A stretch of DNA of 61,584 nt from Lachnospiraceae bacterium UBA7199 (GTDB lineage: Bacteria > Bacillota > Clostridia > Lachnospirales > Lachnospiraceae), in the NCBI GenBank assembly GCA_002490775.1, contig DKUR01000100.1, positions 1-61,584 on the forward strand, in the 5' to 3' direction. Below the pieces are notes generated by a model. That model had not been told where the DNA came from. It saw only the letters and a list, made by a program, of their open reading frames with translations, and did not search any database. How positions within the stretch are numbered: position 1 is the first letter of the stretch; every line of letters starts with the position of its first letter. The translations under genes and the position numbers were made by a program. Positions 31,813 to 39,396 of this stretch are shown here, in pieces.

Positions 31813-32763
31813 ATGAAAGAAAGAAAAAAGCGCATTTTTGATATTATACAGATTGGCAGGCGGGAGGACTTTATCAGCAGAGCTTTTGACATCTTTATTG
31901 TTTTGGTGATACTTGCCAATATTGCAGTTTTATTTATGGAGACCTTTGACTCACTAAAACAATATACGGAAGTATTTAAAGCCGTTGAAATGGTGACAGT
32001 CGCCATATTTTGTGTGGAATATTGTTTGAGGATCTGGACGGCGGAGTTCCTTTATCCTGATAAAAGCAGAGGCCGGGCGGTTCTTAAGTTTGTTTTATCT
32101 TTTGATGGGATGGTTGATCTGCTTACGATTCTCCCTTTCTTTTTCCTGTCGGGGTTTGTTGTGTTTCGAATGCTGCGGGTAGTAAGAATATTTCATTTAT
32201 TTAGAATTAATGCCTACTATGATTCCTTTCATGTGATCACTTCTGTTTTGTATGAAAAAAGGAATCAGATCATTTCCTCTGTTTTTATCATTTTTGTGCT
32301 CATGTTGTCTTCTTCCTTGTGCATGTACAGTGCAGAACATGAGGCGCAGCCGGAAGTTTTTAATAATGCTTTTTCCGGTATCTGGTGGAGCATTTCCACT
32401 ATACTTACAGTTGGCTATGGGGATATTTATCCAGTCACTGTTTTAGGACGAGGAATGGCAATTATTATTTCCCTGCTGGGGGTAGGCGCTGTGGCGATTC
32501 CTACCGGTATTATTTCCGCTGGTTTTGTGGAGCAATACACACAGCTTCAAAATAAAAACAGGAACTTTGGCGGTGCAAGAGGGACTGTGAGCGTTACGGT
32601 AGATGCTTCGGGGCCTTTTACGGGAAAAACGGTACAAAATATAGAAAAAGGGTATCATATTGATGTGATTGCTTTTGTGAGAAACGGAGCAGTGGTACTT
32701 CCTACAGAGGAAATTATAGTAAAAGAAGGAGATATCCTTCTTTATCAGGCTGGAAATGGATAA
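31813..32763 (+). CDS. voltage-gated-type potassium channel with RCK_C domain
   Basis: This 316-residue protein has six membrane segments. The fourth (FRMLRVVRIFHLFRI, near residue 125) carries regularly spaced arginines as in voltage sensors, and the filter TVGYGD is at 199-204. The cytoplasmic C-terminus (about 250-316: TVDASGPFTGKTVQNIEK, VIVKEGDILLYQAG) matches the TrkA_C/RCK_C regulatory domain without a preceding RCK_N domain. ATG 31813 is five bases after GGGGA; ATG 31801 in the repeated leader is the alternative. It would carry potassium across the cytoplasmic membrane, perhaps gated by a ligand at RCK_C. Confidence 0.88.
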   Translation: MKERKKRIFDIIQIGRREDFISRAFDIFIVLVILANIAVLFMETFDSLKQYTEVFKAVEMVTVAIFCVEYCLRIWTAEFLYPDKSRGRAVLKFVLSFDGMVDLLTILPFFFLSGFVVFRMLRVVRIFHLFRINAYYDSFHVITSVLYEKRNQIISSVFIIFVLMLSSSLCMYSAEHEAQPEVFNNAFSGIWWSISTILTVGYGDIYPVTVLGRGMAIIISLLGVGAVAIPTGIISAGFVEQYTQLQNKNRNFGGARGTVSVTVDASGPFTGKTVQNIEKGYHIDVIAFVRNGAVVLPTEEIIVKEGDILLYQAGNG

Positions 32764-32801
32764 AAGCATAAAAATAAATTAAAATGGAAAGGAGTGGAAA
32801 A

Positions 32802-33590
32802 ATGTCTGAAAGCAGTTCTAATTACGTGGTGGAAGTATGCTGCGGCAGTTTGTATGATGCACAGCAGGCTTTTGAAGGCGGCGCTAAACGAATAGAATTA
32901 AACAGTGCTTTGGCGCTGGGTGGTTTAACACCGGCGACAGCAACTTTGCGCATGGTAAAGGAAAGAATGCCTTCTTTAAAGGTGGTTGCAATGGTTCGGC
33001 CAAGGGGAGCCGGGTTTTGCTATACGCGGGAGGAATTTCTTGAGATGGAAGCATCCTGTCTGGATTTGCTGAAAAGTGGTGCTGACGGCATTGCTTTTGG
33101 ATGTCTTAAGGAGGACGCCAGTCTTGATCAGGAAAAAAATAAACGAATGGTTTCTTTGATAAAAGATGCTGGAAAAGAAGCGGTATTTCATCGGGCCTTT
33201 GATTGTGTGGAAGAGCCTTTTTCCGTAATGGAACAGTTAATAGAAACAGGGGTGGACCGGGTACTGACCAGTGGATTAAGGAATAAAGCAATGGAAGGTG
33301 CAGAACTTTTACAAGGGCTGCAGGAGCGTTATGGAGATAAAATACAGATTCTTGCAGGAAGCGGTGTAAATGCAGATAATGTATGGGAATTGTTGGAAAA
33401 GACAAAGGTAACCCAGGTGCACAGCTCCTGCAAGGGTTGGATGGAAGATGCAACTACAGTCAGAAACGGGGTATCCTACAGTATGTTCCAGGGAGAGCAA
33501 AAATATATGTATGATGTAGTTTCCAAAGAACTGGTACAAAAGCTTCTTTTTCAAGTTGCCGGATGGGCAGCAAAGAAGCATGAAGGATAG
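32802..33590 (+). CDS. cutC: CutC family protein
   Basis: This 262-residue cytoplasmic protein matches CutC throughout: EVCCGSLYDAQQAFEGGAKRIELNSALALGGLTP at the start, VVAMVRPRGAGFCYT near residue 65, VFHRAFDC near 125, RVLTSGLRNKA near 150 and ILAGSGVNADNV near 180. The fold is a TIM barrel. The name comes from copper tolerance in E. coli, but a direct role in copper handling is disputed. ATG 32802 has AAGGAG six bases upstream, so ATG 32784 is rejected. The gene follows the potassium channel by 38 bases and may be co-transcribed. Confidence 0.92.
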   Translation: MSESSSNYVVEVCCGSLYDAQQAFEGGAKRIELNSALALGGLTPATATLRMVKERMPSLKVVAMVRPRGAGFCYTREEFLEMEASCLDLLKSGADGIAFGCLKEDASLDQEKNKRMVSLIKDAGKEAVFHRAFDCVEEPFSVMEQLIETGVDRVLTSGLRNKAMEGAELLQGLQERYGDKIQILAGSGVNADNVWELLEKTKVTQVHSSCKGWMEDATTVRNGVSYSMFQGEQKYMYDVVSKELVQKLLFQVAGWAAKKHEG

Positions 33591-33637
33591 TCATATAAAA
33601 TGAAACATAGATAAGTGCAATTATTTTAAGGAGGAGC

Positions 33638-34822
33638 ATGAAAATGCAGAATGTAATGGTAACTGATACTATCAAGTACGTAGGAGTAAATGACAGGGAC
33701 ATTGACTTGTTTGAAAGTCAGTATGTGGTACCAAATGGAGTATCCTACAATTCTTATGTGATCATGGATGAAAAGATTGCAGTTATGGACAGTGTGGACA
33801 AGAGGGGAACCACAGAATGGTTTGAAAATCTGGAAAAGGTTTTGGAGGGAAAAGAACCGGATTATTTGATCGTGAATCATTTAGAACCGGATCATTCAGG
33901 AAATATTCAAAATTTTCTTGAGAAATATCCAAAAGCGCAGCTTGTTTCCAATGCAAGAGCCCTTGGCATGATACCCCAGTTTTTCTCAATTGATATCAGT
34001 GGGCGCAGTGTGGTAGTAAAGGAGGGAGAAGAACTTTCTTTGGGAAACCATGTGCTGACTTTTGTAATGGCTCCGATGGTACATTGGCCCGAAGTGATGG
34101 TAACCTATGATAAAACAGAGAAAGTGCTCTTTTCTGCCGATGCCTTTGGAAAATTTGGAACACTGGATACCCAGGAGGACTGGACTTGTGAGGCAAGGCG
34201 GTATTACATGAATATTGTAGGCAAGTATGGTGCCCAAGTGCAGGCATTGCTTAAAAAGGCAGCGGCTTTGGACATTCAGATCATATGTCCGCTGCATGGC
34301 CCTGTTTTGTCAGAGAAAGAAGGAGAAAAGAAAATCGCATACTATCTGGACAAGTATCAGACCTGGAGCAGTTATACGCCGGAGGATGAAGGAATTGTGA
34401 TTGCTTATGCGTCTATTCATGGGAATACAAAGCAGGCGGCTTTGAAGCTGGCTTCTATGTTGGAAGAAAAAGGCGCAAAAAAAGTAGTATGCTTTGACTT
34501 GGCAAGGGATGATATGGCAGAGGCAATAGAAGATGCCTTCCGCTATGATAAAATGGTGTTGGCATCAGCGACCTATGATGCAGGGCTGTTCCCTTGTATG
34601 GAAAGTTTTCTTGCCCATTTAAAGGCAAAAAATTATCAGAAGCGCAAGGTTGGATTGATGGAAAATGGAAGCTGGGCGCCTATGGCAGGAAAGCTGATGA
34701 AAGAAGGACTTTCAGGGTTGAGAGAAATTACTGTACTAGAGCCAGTGGTGACTATAAAATCAACTCTAAATGAACAGTCAAGGGGGCAATTAGAACAATT
34801 AGCTGATGCACTCCTGGCATAG
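33638..34822 (+). CDS. flavodiiron protein, FprA type
   Basis: This 394-residue class A flavodiiron protein would reduce oxygen to water, or nitric oxide to nitrous oxide, protecting an anaerobe. The metallo-beta-lactamase-like half supplies the diiron ligands H81, E83, D85, H86 (NHLEPDHSGN), H149 (MVHWPEVM), D168 (FSADAFG) and H220 (CPLHGPV); all seven are present. The flavodoxin half starts near 255 (IVIAYASIHGNTKQAAL), with the FMN-binding loop. AAGGAGG precedes ATG 33638. The electron donor is not in this window. The following Rieske-FAD oxidoreductase is a possible redox partner, which is inference. Confidence 0.93.
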   Translation: MKMQNVMVTDTIKYVGVNDRDIDLFESQYVVPNGVSYNSYVIMDEKIAVMDSVDKRGTTEWFENLEKVLEGKEPDYLIVNHLEPDHSGNIQNFLEKYPKAQLVSNARALGMIPQFFSIDISGRSVVVKEGEELSLGNHVLTFVMAPMVHWPEVMVTYDKTEKVLFSADAFGKFGTLDTQEDWTCEARRYYMNIVGKYGAQVQALLKKAAALDIQIICPLHGPVLSEKEGEKKIAYYLDKYQTWSSYTPEDEGIVIAYASIHGNTKQAALKLASMLEEKGAKKVVCFDLARDDMAEAIEDAFRYDKMVLASATYDAGLFPCMESFLAHLKAKNYQKRKVGLMENGSWAPMAGKLMKEGLSGLREITVLEPVVTIKSTLNEQSRGQLEQLADALLA

Positions 34823-34860
34823 AAAGATCAGAAACATATTTTTCTTTGAACTGCGCACAA

Positions 34861-34889
34861 TACCTCCAAAGGATAAAGCTTAGGAGGTA
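34861..34889 (+). promoter_or_regulatory. ribosome-site-masking hairpin
   Basis: TACCTCC (34861-34867) pairs exactly with GGAGGTA (34883-34889), the ribosome site of the Rieske-FAD oxidoreductase gene. The loop is 15 bases. Translation of that gene could therefore be gated by structure. Confidence 0.5.
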
Positions 34890-34896
34890 TAAAAAA

Positions 34897-36207
34897 GTGG
34901 AAAAGAAAGAGTCTGTCTGGGCAGCGCGGATTGAACTGCCGCATTTTGATACACTTGAGGGTAGTAGAAATACAGACGTATTAATAATTGGCGGCGGCAT
35001 GGCAGGAATTTTGTGTGCATATTTCCTGCAGAAAGCAGGTGTGGATTATATTCTTGTGGAGGGAAGAAAAATCTGCTCCGGCGTCACTCAAAATACCACT
35101 GCAAAAATTTCAGCGGCACATGGCCTGATTTATCATAAACTGCTGTGCCAGGCCGGGCAGGAAAAGAGTAAAATGTATCTGGAAGCAAACCTAAAAGCAG
35201 TACAAAGCTTTGGGGAACTTTGCAGAGGAATGGATTGTGATTACAAAGAAGTAACCTCCTATGTCTATTCATTGTTTGATAGAAAGAAATTAGAGGATGA
35301 AGCGGATGCGCTCCGGCATCTTGGATGTAATGCCGGAATTGTGGAAACACCTAAACTGCCCATGCAGACCAAAGGGGCAGTTTATATGGAACATCAGGCG
35401 CAGTTTCATCCTCTTAAATTTGTGGCAGGAATAGCCCAGGGACTTAACATTTATGAGAATACCTTCGTAAAAGAATTTAAGAATCATACTGCTGTGACTG
35501 ACAGAGGAAATATTGCTTACAAAAAAGTAATTTTTGCAACACATTTTCCAATTGATAATAAACATGGACTTTATTTTTTGAAAATGTATCAGCACCGTTC
35601 TTATGTGATTGCCTTGGAAAATGCTGAGGATGTGCAGGGGATTTATGTAGACGAGGCCAAAGAGGGATTTTCTTTTCGAAATGATAAAGAGTTTCTTTTT
35701 TTAGGAGGTGGTTCCCACAGAACAGGGAAGCAGGGCGGCGGCTGGCAGGAATTAAAGGAATTTGCACACCGCTGTTATCCAGAGGCATCCATAAAATATG
35801 CCTGGGCAGCCCAGGACTGTATGACACTTGATCATGTTCCTTATATTGGGACGTATGGAAAGCATATGCCAGATGGCTTGGTGGCAACAGGATTTAACAA
35901 GTGGGGAATGACTTCCTCTATGGTTGCAGCAAAAATTTTGACAGACCAGATTTTGGGGAAAGAAAATCCCTATGGGGAGGTTTTTGCCCCTGCAAGAAGT
36001 ATGTGGAAACCTCAGCTTTTGGTTAATGGCCTGGAAGCTGTTGTTAATCTGCTTACCCCCTCAAAGCCAAGATGCCCTCATCTTGGGTGTGCTTTAAAGT
36101 GGAATCAGGCAGAGAGAACGTGGGATTGCCCTTGTCATGGCTCCCGGTTTGACAGGGAGGGAATGCTTTTAAATAATCCGGCCAATGGAAATTTAAAAAG
36201 CAAGTAA
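34897..36207 (+). CDS. FAD-dependent oxidoreductase with Rieske domain
   Basis: This 436-residue protein combines a DAO-type FAD domain with a C-terminal Rieske [2Fe-2S] domain. The dinucleotide-binding motif DVLIIGGGMAGILCAYFLQKAG begins near residue 28, and FNKWGMTSSMVAAKILTDQILG near 350 closes the FAD fold. The Rieske ligands are CPHLGC (near 400) and CPCHGSRF (near 420). The family is widespread in Clostridia; its substrate is not established. The start is GTG 34897, with AGGAGG nine bases upstream, rather than TTG 34846. The ribosome site lies in a hairpin. The gene follows the flavodiiron gene by 74 bases. Confidence 0.88.
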   Translation: MEKKESVWAARIELPHFDTLEGSRNTDVLIIGGGMAGILCAYFLQKAGVDYILVEGRKICSGVTQNTTAKISAAHGLIYHKLLCQAGQEKSKMYLEANLKAVQSFGELCRGMDCDYKEVTSYVYSLFDRKKLEDEADALRHLGCNAGIVETPKLPMQTKGAVYMEHQAQFHPLKFVAGIAQGLNIYENTFVKEFKNHTAVTDRGNIAYKKVIFATHFPIDNKHGLYFLKMYQHRSYVIALENAEDVQGIYVDEAKEGFSFRNDKEFLFLGGGSHRTGKQGGGWQELKEFAHRCYPEASIKYAWAAQDCMTLDHVPYIGTYGKHMPDGLVATGFNKWGMTSSMVAAKILTDQILGKENPYGEVFAPARSMWKPQLLVNGLEAVVNLLTPSKPRCPHLGCALKWNQAERTWDCPCHGSRFDREGMLLNNPANGNLKSK

Positions 36208-36228
36208 AGGAATTTTATATCAGCATAC

Positions 36229-36259
36229 AAGTTCCCGGAAGGTTCGGGGACTTTTTTTG
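36229..36259 (+). terminator. Rho-independent terminator
   Basis: AAGTTCCCGGAA (36229-36240) pairs with TTCGGGGACTT (36243-36253) and is followed by seven T. It ends the oxidoreductase transcript. Confidence 0.85.
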
Positions 36260-36363
36260 CATTTGATGAAAGCAAAGGGGCAGGATATGTTTTGGCATCT
36301 TGCCTGTAGAAAAAGGGTGTGTTATGTTCAATAACAGGAAGTGTGATAAAGAGGGGTGATGGA

Positions 36364-36804
36364 TTGAAGATATCAATTAATGTGGAAGAAGATATAAAAG
36401 ACATAGAGATTACAATTTCCTGCAGCAGGCTGACACCGGAAATAGAAAAGGTGCTGGCAACGCTAAGAATGTTGGAAAGACAGCTATTGGTCAGAAAAGG
36501 AGAGGAAACATATATTTTGGATGTCTCTAAGGTAATTTATCTTGAGTCTGTAGACAGAAAAACCTTTGTTTATACCAAAGAAGACATATATGAATCAAGC
36601 TTAAAATTATACGAATTAGAGCAGCAGCTTGATGAATGCGGGTTTTTCCGGGCAAGTAAATCCTGTGTGGCAGCGTTACAATATATTAAGTCTTTAAGGA
36701 CAGACGTGAACAGAAAAATAAAAGTAACGATGGAAAACGGGGAACAGATTATGGTATCCAGACAATACGCTGAAGAACTAAGAAAGAAACTGGGGGTGAA
36801 GTAG
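36364..36804 (+). CDS. LytTR-type DNA-binding regulator
   Basis: This 146-residue protein has a short N-terminal helical extension and a LytTR domain (about 45-143: EETYILDVSKVIYLESVDRKTFVYTKEDIY, FFRASKSCVAALQYIKSL, ENGEQIMVSRQYAEELRKKLG). There is no receiver domain. The start is taken as TTG 36364 behind GAGGGGTGATGG; ATG 36319 gives an unrelated extension. Single-domain LytTR regulators paired with DUF3021 membrane proteins and ABC transporters form a known arrangement in Firmicutes, and the DUF3021 gene starts directly after this stop. It probably regulates its own operon. Confidence 0.88.
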   Translation: MKISINVEEDIKDIEITISCSRLTPEIEKVLATLRMLERQLLVRKGEETYILDVSKVIYLESVDRKTFVYTKEDIYESSLKLYELEQQLDECGFFRASKSCVAALQYIKSLRTDVNRKIKVTMENGEQIMVSRQYAEELRKKLGVK

Positions 36805-37317
36805 ATGGATGAGAAAAAAACAATATTTGATTATGTAACAAGGACGTTTACTACATTCGGTTTTTGTGTGGTATTTCTGATCTTTTTCTGCCTTACGTTC
36901 GGGGAGGAGGCAAAAGAGATCTCCAGTATGTTTTCTTTAGGCAGCAGGGGCCTTAGCACAGCAACTATGATGCAGTTTCTGGCAGTGTCGGTATTAACTT
37001 CATTGATTAGATTCCTATTTTTTACGGATATTATCATTAAGAAAATGCCAATTGTTGGAAGGACTGTCTGCATGGTCTTGTCAGAAGTAGGCATTATAGT
37101 GATTTTCGTGTTGTGCTTTGACTGGTTTCCCACAGATATGTGGCTGCCCTGGGCTATGTTTATTTTATGCTTTGGCCTATGTTTTTTGGTAAGCGCAGCA
37201 GTCACAATATGGAAGGAAAAGGAAGAAAATAGAAAAATGGAAGAAGCCCTTGCAAAATTAAAGAGGCAGGATGCTGCTTTCTATGAAGAGGATGGAGAAA
37301 AAGAATGGAATATGTAA
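36805..37317 (+). CDS. DUF3021 family membrane protein
   Basis: This 170-residue protein has four membrane segments, about residues 12-30, 48-70, 82-100 and 112-132, with a charged cytoplasmic tail (IWKEKEEENRKMEEALAKLKRQ). Length, topology and its place directly after a LytTR gene identify it as DUF3021. Members of the pair are thought to act as membrane-bound antagonists or sensors for the LytTR regulator. The ABC ATPase gene begins inside its last codons (13-base overlap). Confidence 0.82.
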   Translation: MDEKKTIFDYVTRTFTTFGFCVVFLIFFCLTFGEEAKEISSMFSLGSRGLSTATMMQFLAVSVLTSLIRFLFFTDIIIKKMPIVGRTVCMVLSEVGIIVIFVLCFDWFPTDMWLPWAMFILCFGLCFLVSAAVTIWKEKEENRKMEEALAKLKRQDAAFYEEDGEKEWNM

Positions 37318-38153
37318 TTGAAATGCGCAATATTGTAAAGAAATTTGCCCAAAAAGAAGTATTAAAAGGCGTCAATTTAAAAGTTTCTCACGGAGAAATT
37401 TTTGGACTCTTAGGTCCCTCTGGAGCAGGAAAAACTACAATCATTAAAATATTGACCGGGCAGCTGCAGTGTACGGAAGGTGTAAGTACGATTTTAGGGC
37501 AGGATACCGCAGCGCTTACATCTTTTGTTTATCGGAAAATGGGAATGATGATGGATAATCTGGGGTTGTATGAGAGATTATCCTGCTATGATAATTTAAA
37601 GCTTTTTGCCAAAATTTATGATGTGCCCCAGGGAAGAATATCAGAGGTGCTGAAACAGGTGGATCTGGCAGAGGCAGCCAAGGTGCCTGTATCAAAGCTC
37701 TCAAAGGGAATGAGGGGAAGGCTGGCGTTAGCCAGAGCGGTAATGAACGAGCCGGAGCTTCTTTTTCTGGATGAACCCTCCAGCGGTCTGGACCCGCAGG
37801 CAGTCACAATGATTCATCAGTTGATTAGAAAGGAGCAAAAAAGAGGTGCAGCTATCTTTCTGACAACACATAACATGGAAGAAGCAGGTAAGCTGTGTGA
37901 CCATATTGCTCTTTTAAATGAAGGGAAGATTGTAGAGTATGGGAGTCCCAAGGAGATCTGCTTAAGATATAATCATCAAAATAAGCTGCAGATCAGGCTT
38001 TTGGATGGAAGAAATGTGGTATTGCCAAATGGAAAGTTCGCGGCAGATGAGGTAAAGGAATATTTGGCGAAGGAAATGGTGGAAACGATTCATTCCACAG
38101 AGCCTAGCTTGGAAACCGTTTTTATGGAGCTTACAGGAAGGAGATTTGAATAA
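37305..38153 (+). CDS. ABC transporter ATP-binding protein
   Basis: This 282-residue ATPase has Walker A GPSGAGKTT near residue 38, Q-loop region around KMGMMMDNLGLYERL, signature LSKGMRGRLALARA near 130 (LSxGM variant), Walker B ELLFLDEPSSGLDP near 155, and H-loop TTHNMEEAG near 190. The ATPase belongs to the antibiotic or drug-export CcmA/NodI type with a C-terminal extension. It overlaps the DUF3021 gene and abuts the permease gene (ATG 38154 directly after the stop), so the four genes form one operon that exports an unknown substrate. Confidence 0.92.
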   Translation: MEYVIEMRNIVKKFAQKEVLKGVNLKVSHGEIFGLLGPSGAGKTTIIKILTGQLQCTEGVSTILGQDTAALTSFVYRKMGMMMDNLGLYERLSCYDNLKLFAKIYDVPQGRISEVLKQVDLAEAAKVPVSKLSKGMRGRLALARAVMNEPELLFLDEPSSGLDPQAVTMIHQLIRKEQKRGAAIFLTTHNMEEAGKLCDHIALLNEGKIVEYGSPKEICLRYNHQNKLQIRLLDGRNVVLPNGKFAADEVKEYLAKEMVETIHSTEPSLETVFMELTGRRFE

Positions 38154-38846
38154 ATGAAAAATATGATTGCAATTTTTCAAAAACAAATCAAGGATACTTT
38201 GAAAAATAAGTCAGTTCTTGTTCAGTTTCTTATTTTTCCAGTCATGTCAATTATTATGGAGTGTTCCATTCACATAGAAGGAATGCCGGAACATTTTTTT
38301 GCAAATATGTTTGCAGCAATGTATGTGGGAATGGCGCCTTTGGTGGCTATGTCAGCTATTATTTCAGAGGAAAAGGAAAAAAATACGCTTCGGGTGCTTT
38401 TCATGTCAAATGTAAAACCAACAGAATATCTGGCCGGCGTAGGCAGCTACATATGGGTGATCTGTATGCTGGGAGGCTGTGTGATCGGTATCTCAGGGGG
38501 ATATAAAGGGGCAGTGCTTTTATCTTTTCTGGTAATTGTTGGAGCAGGAATTTTAGTGTCTATGCTGATTGGCGCAGCAATTGGCACCAGCAGTAAAAAT
38601 CAAATGGCGGCAACTTCTCTGACAGTACCGGTTATGGTAGTATTTTCTTTTTTGCCGATGCTTTCCATGTTTAATGAGTCTATTGAAAAAATAGCAAAGA
38701 TCACTTATTCACAGCAGGTCAGTATTTTGATAAATGGAATGGGCAAATCAGGGGTAAACCTTGAAAATGTTGTGATTATTTCATGCAATCTTTTAGCGGC
38801 AGCAGTGCTGTTTGGATATGCATATAAAAAAAGCGGCATGACTTAA
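38154..38846 (+). CDS. ABC-2 type transporter permease
   Basis: This 230-residue membrane protein has six predicted helices, beginning with the cytoplasmic lead MIAIFQKQIKDTLKNKSVLVQFLIFPVMSII and including MSAIISEEKEKNTLRVLFMSNVKPTEYLAG, the conserved ABC-2 segment before helix 3. It partners the ATPase immediately upstream. It ends four bases before the convergent nrdG gene, without a separate terminator. Substrate unknown. Confidence 0.88.
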   Translation: MKNMIAIFQKQIKDTLKNKSVLVQFLIFPVMSIIMECSIHIEGMPEHFFANMFAAMYVGMAPLVAMSAIISEEKEKNTLRVLFMSNVKPTEYLAGVGSYIWVICMLGGCVIGISGGYKGAVLLSFLVIVGAGILVSMLIGAAIGTSSKNQMAATSLTVPVMVVFSFLPMLSMFNESIEKIAKITYSQQVSILINGMGKSGVNLENVVIISCNLLAAAVLFGYAYKKSGMT

Positions 38847-38849
38847 AAG

Positions 38850-39365
38850 TTAAAGTGGAAATAACTGCGGACATCCTTCTTTTTGAATCTGTAAAATACG
38901 CTGGTTTTTACTGCCACGGAATTTCAGGCTGATATCATATTGGTCCTGATCAAATTCACCATCTACCAGAATGTCTATATAGGACAGAAAGTTTTCCGTT
39001 ACCTCACAGTGAGCGTGTCCGTCAGGAGACAAAATGTCTGTTTCATAGGTATATCCGGTATAGCACCAGATGTTTTTTTCAGGAAAGCGCTTTTGAAACT
39101 GTTCAAGCAGTGGAAGAAGCGCTCTTTGATTAGCTGGTTCCATAGGCTCTCCTCCTAAAAGAGTCAGACCGCTGATATATTTAGGAGAAATAGAGTCTAA
39201 AATTTCACAAATGGTTTCTTCTGTGAAGTCCCTGCCACAGTTAAAGTCCCATGTTTCCTCATTAAAGCATCCCCGGCACCTGTGGGTACAGCCGGACACA
39301 AACAGGCTGGTCCGCACGCCAAGCCCGTTTGCAATATCGTAATATTTTATATTTGCGTATTTCAT
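38850..39365 (-). CDS. nrdG: anaerobic ribonucleotide reductase activating protein
   Basis: This 171-residue radical SAM enzyme installs the glycyl radical on NrdD. The iron-sulfur cysteines are in CTHRCRGC (near residue 26), followed by the NrdG signature NEETWDFNCG and the SAM-binding GGEPM near residue 78. ATG 39365 is preferred because the longer frame to 39488 overlaps nrdD and adds residues unlike the family. It lies 31 bases downstream of nrdD on the same strand, the usual operon order. Confidence 0.92.
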   Translation of the reverse strand: MKYANIKYYDIANGLGVRTSLFVSGCTHRCRGCFNEETWDFNCGRDFTEETICEILDSISPKYISGLTLLGGEPMEPANQRALLPLLEQFQKRFPEKNIWCYTGYTYETDILSPDGHAHCEVTENFLSYIDILVDGEFDQDQYDISLKFRGSKNQRILQIQKEGCPQLFPL

Positions 39366-39396
39366 ATCATTGTGCGACGCCTTTCCAAAATTGTTA

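Noticed and set aside
34801..34860. TTG 34846 as the start of the Rieske-FAD gene
   Set aside because: It has no ribosome site and the resulting extension runs through the masking hairpin; GTG 34897 has AGGAGG at a good distance.
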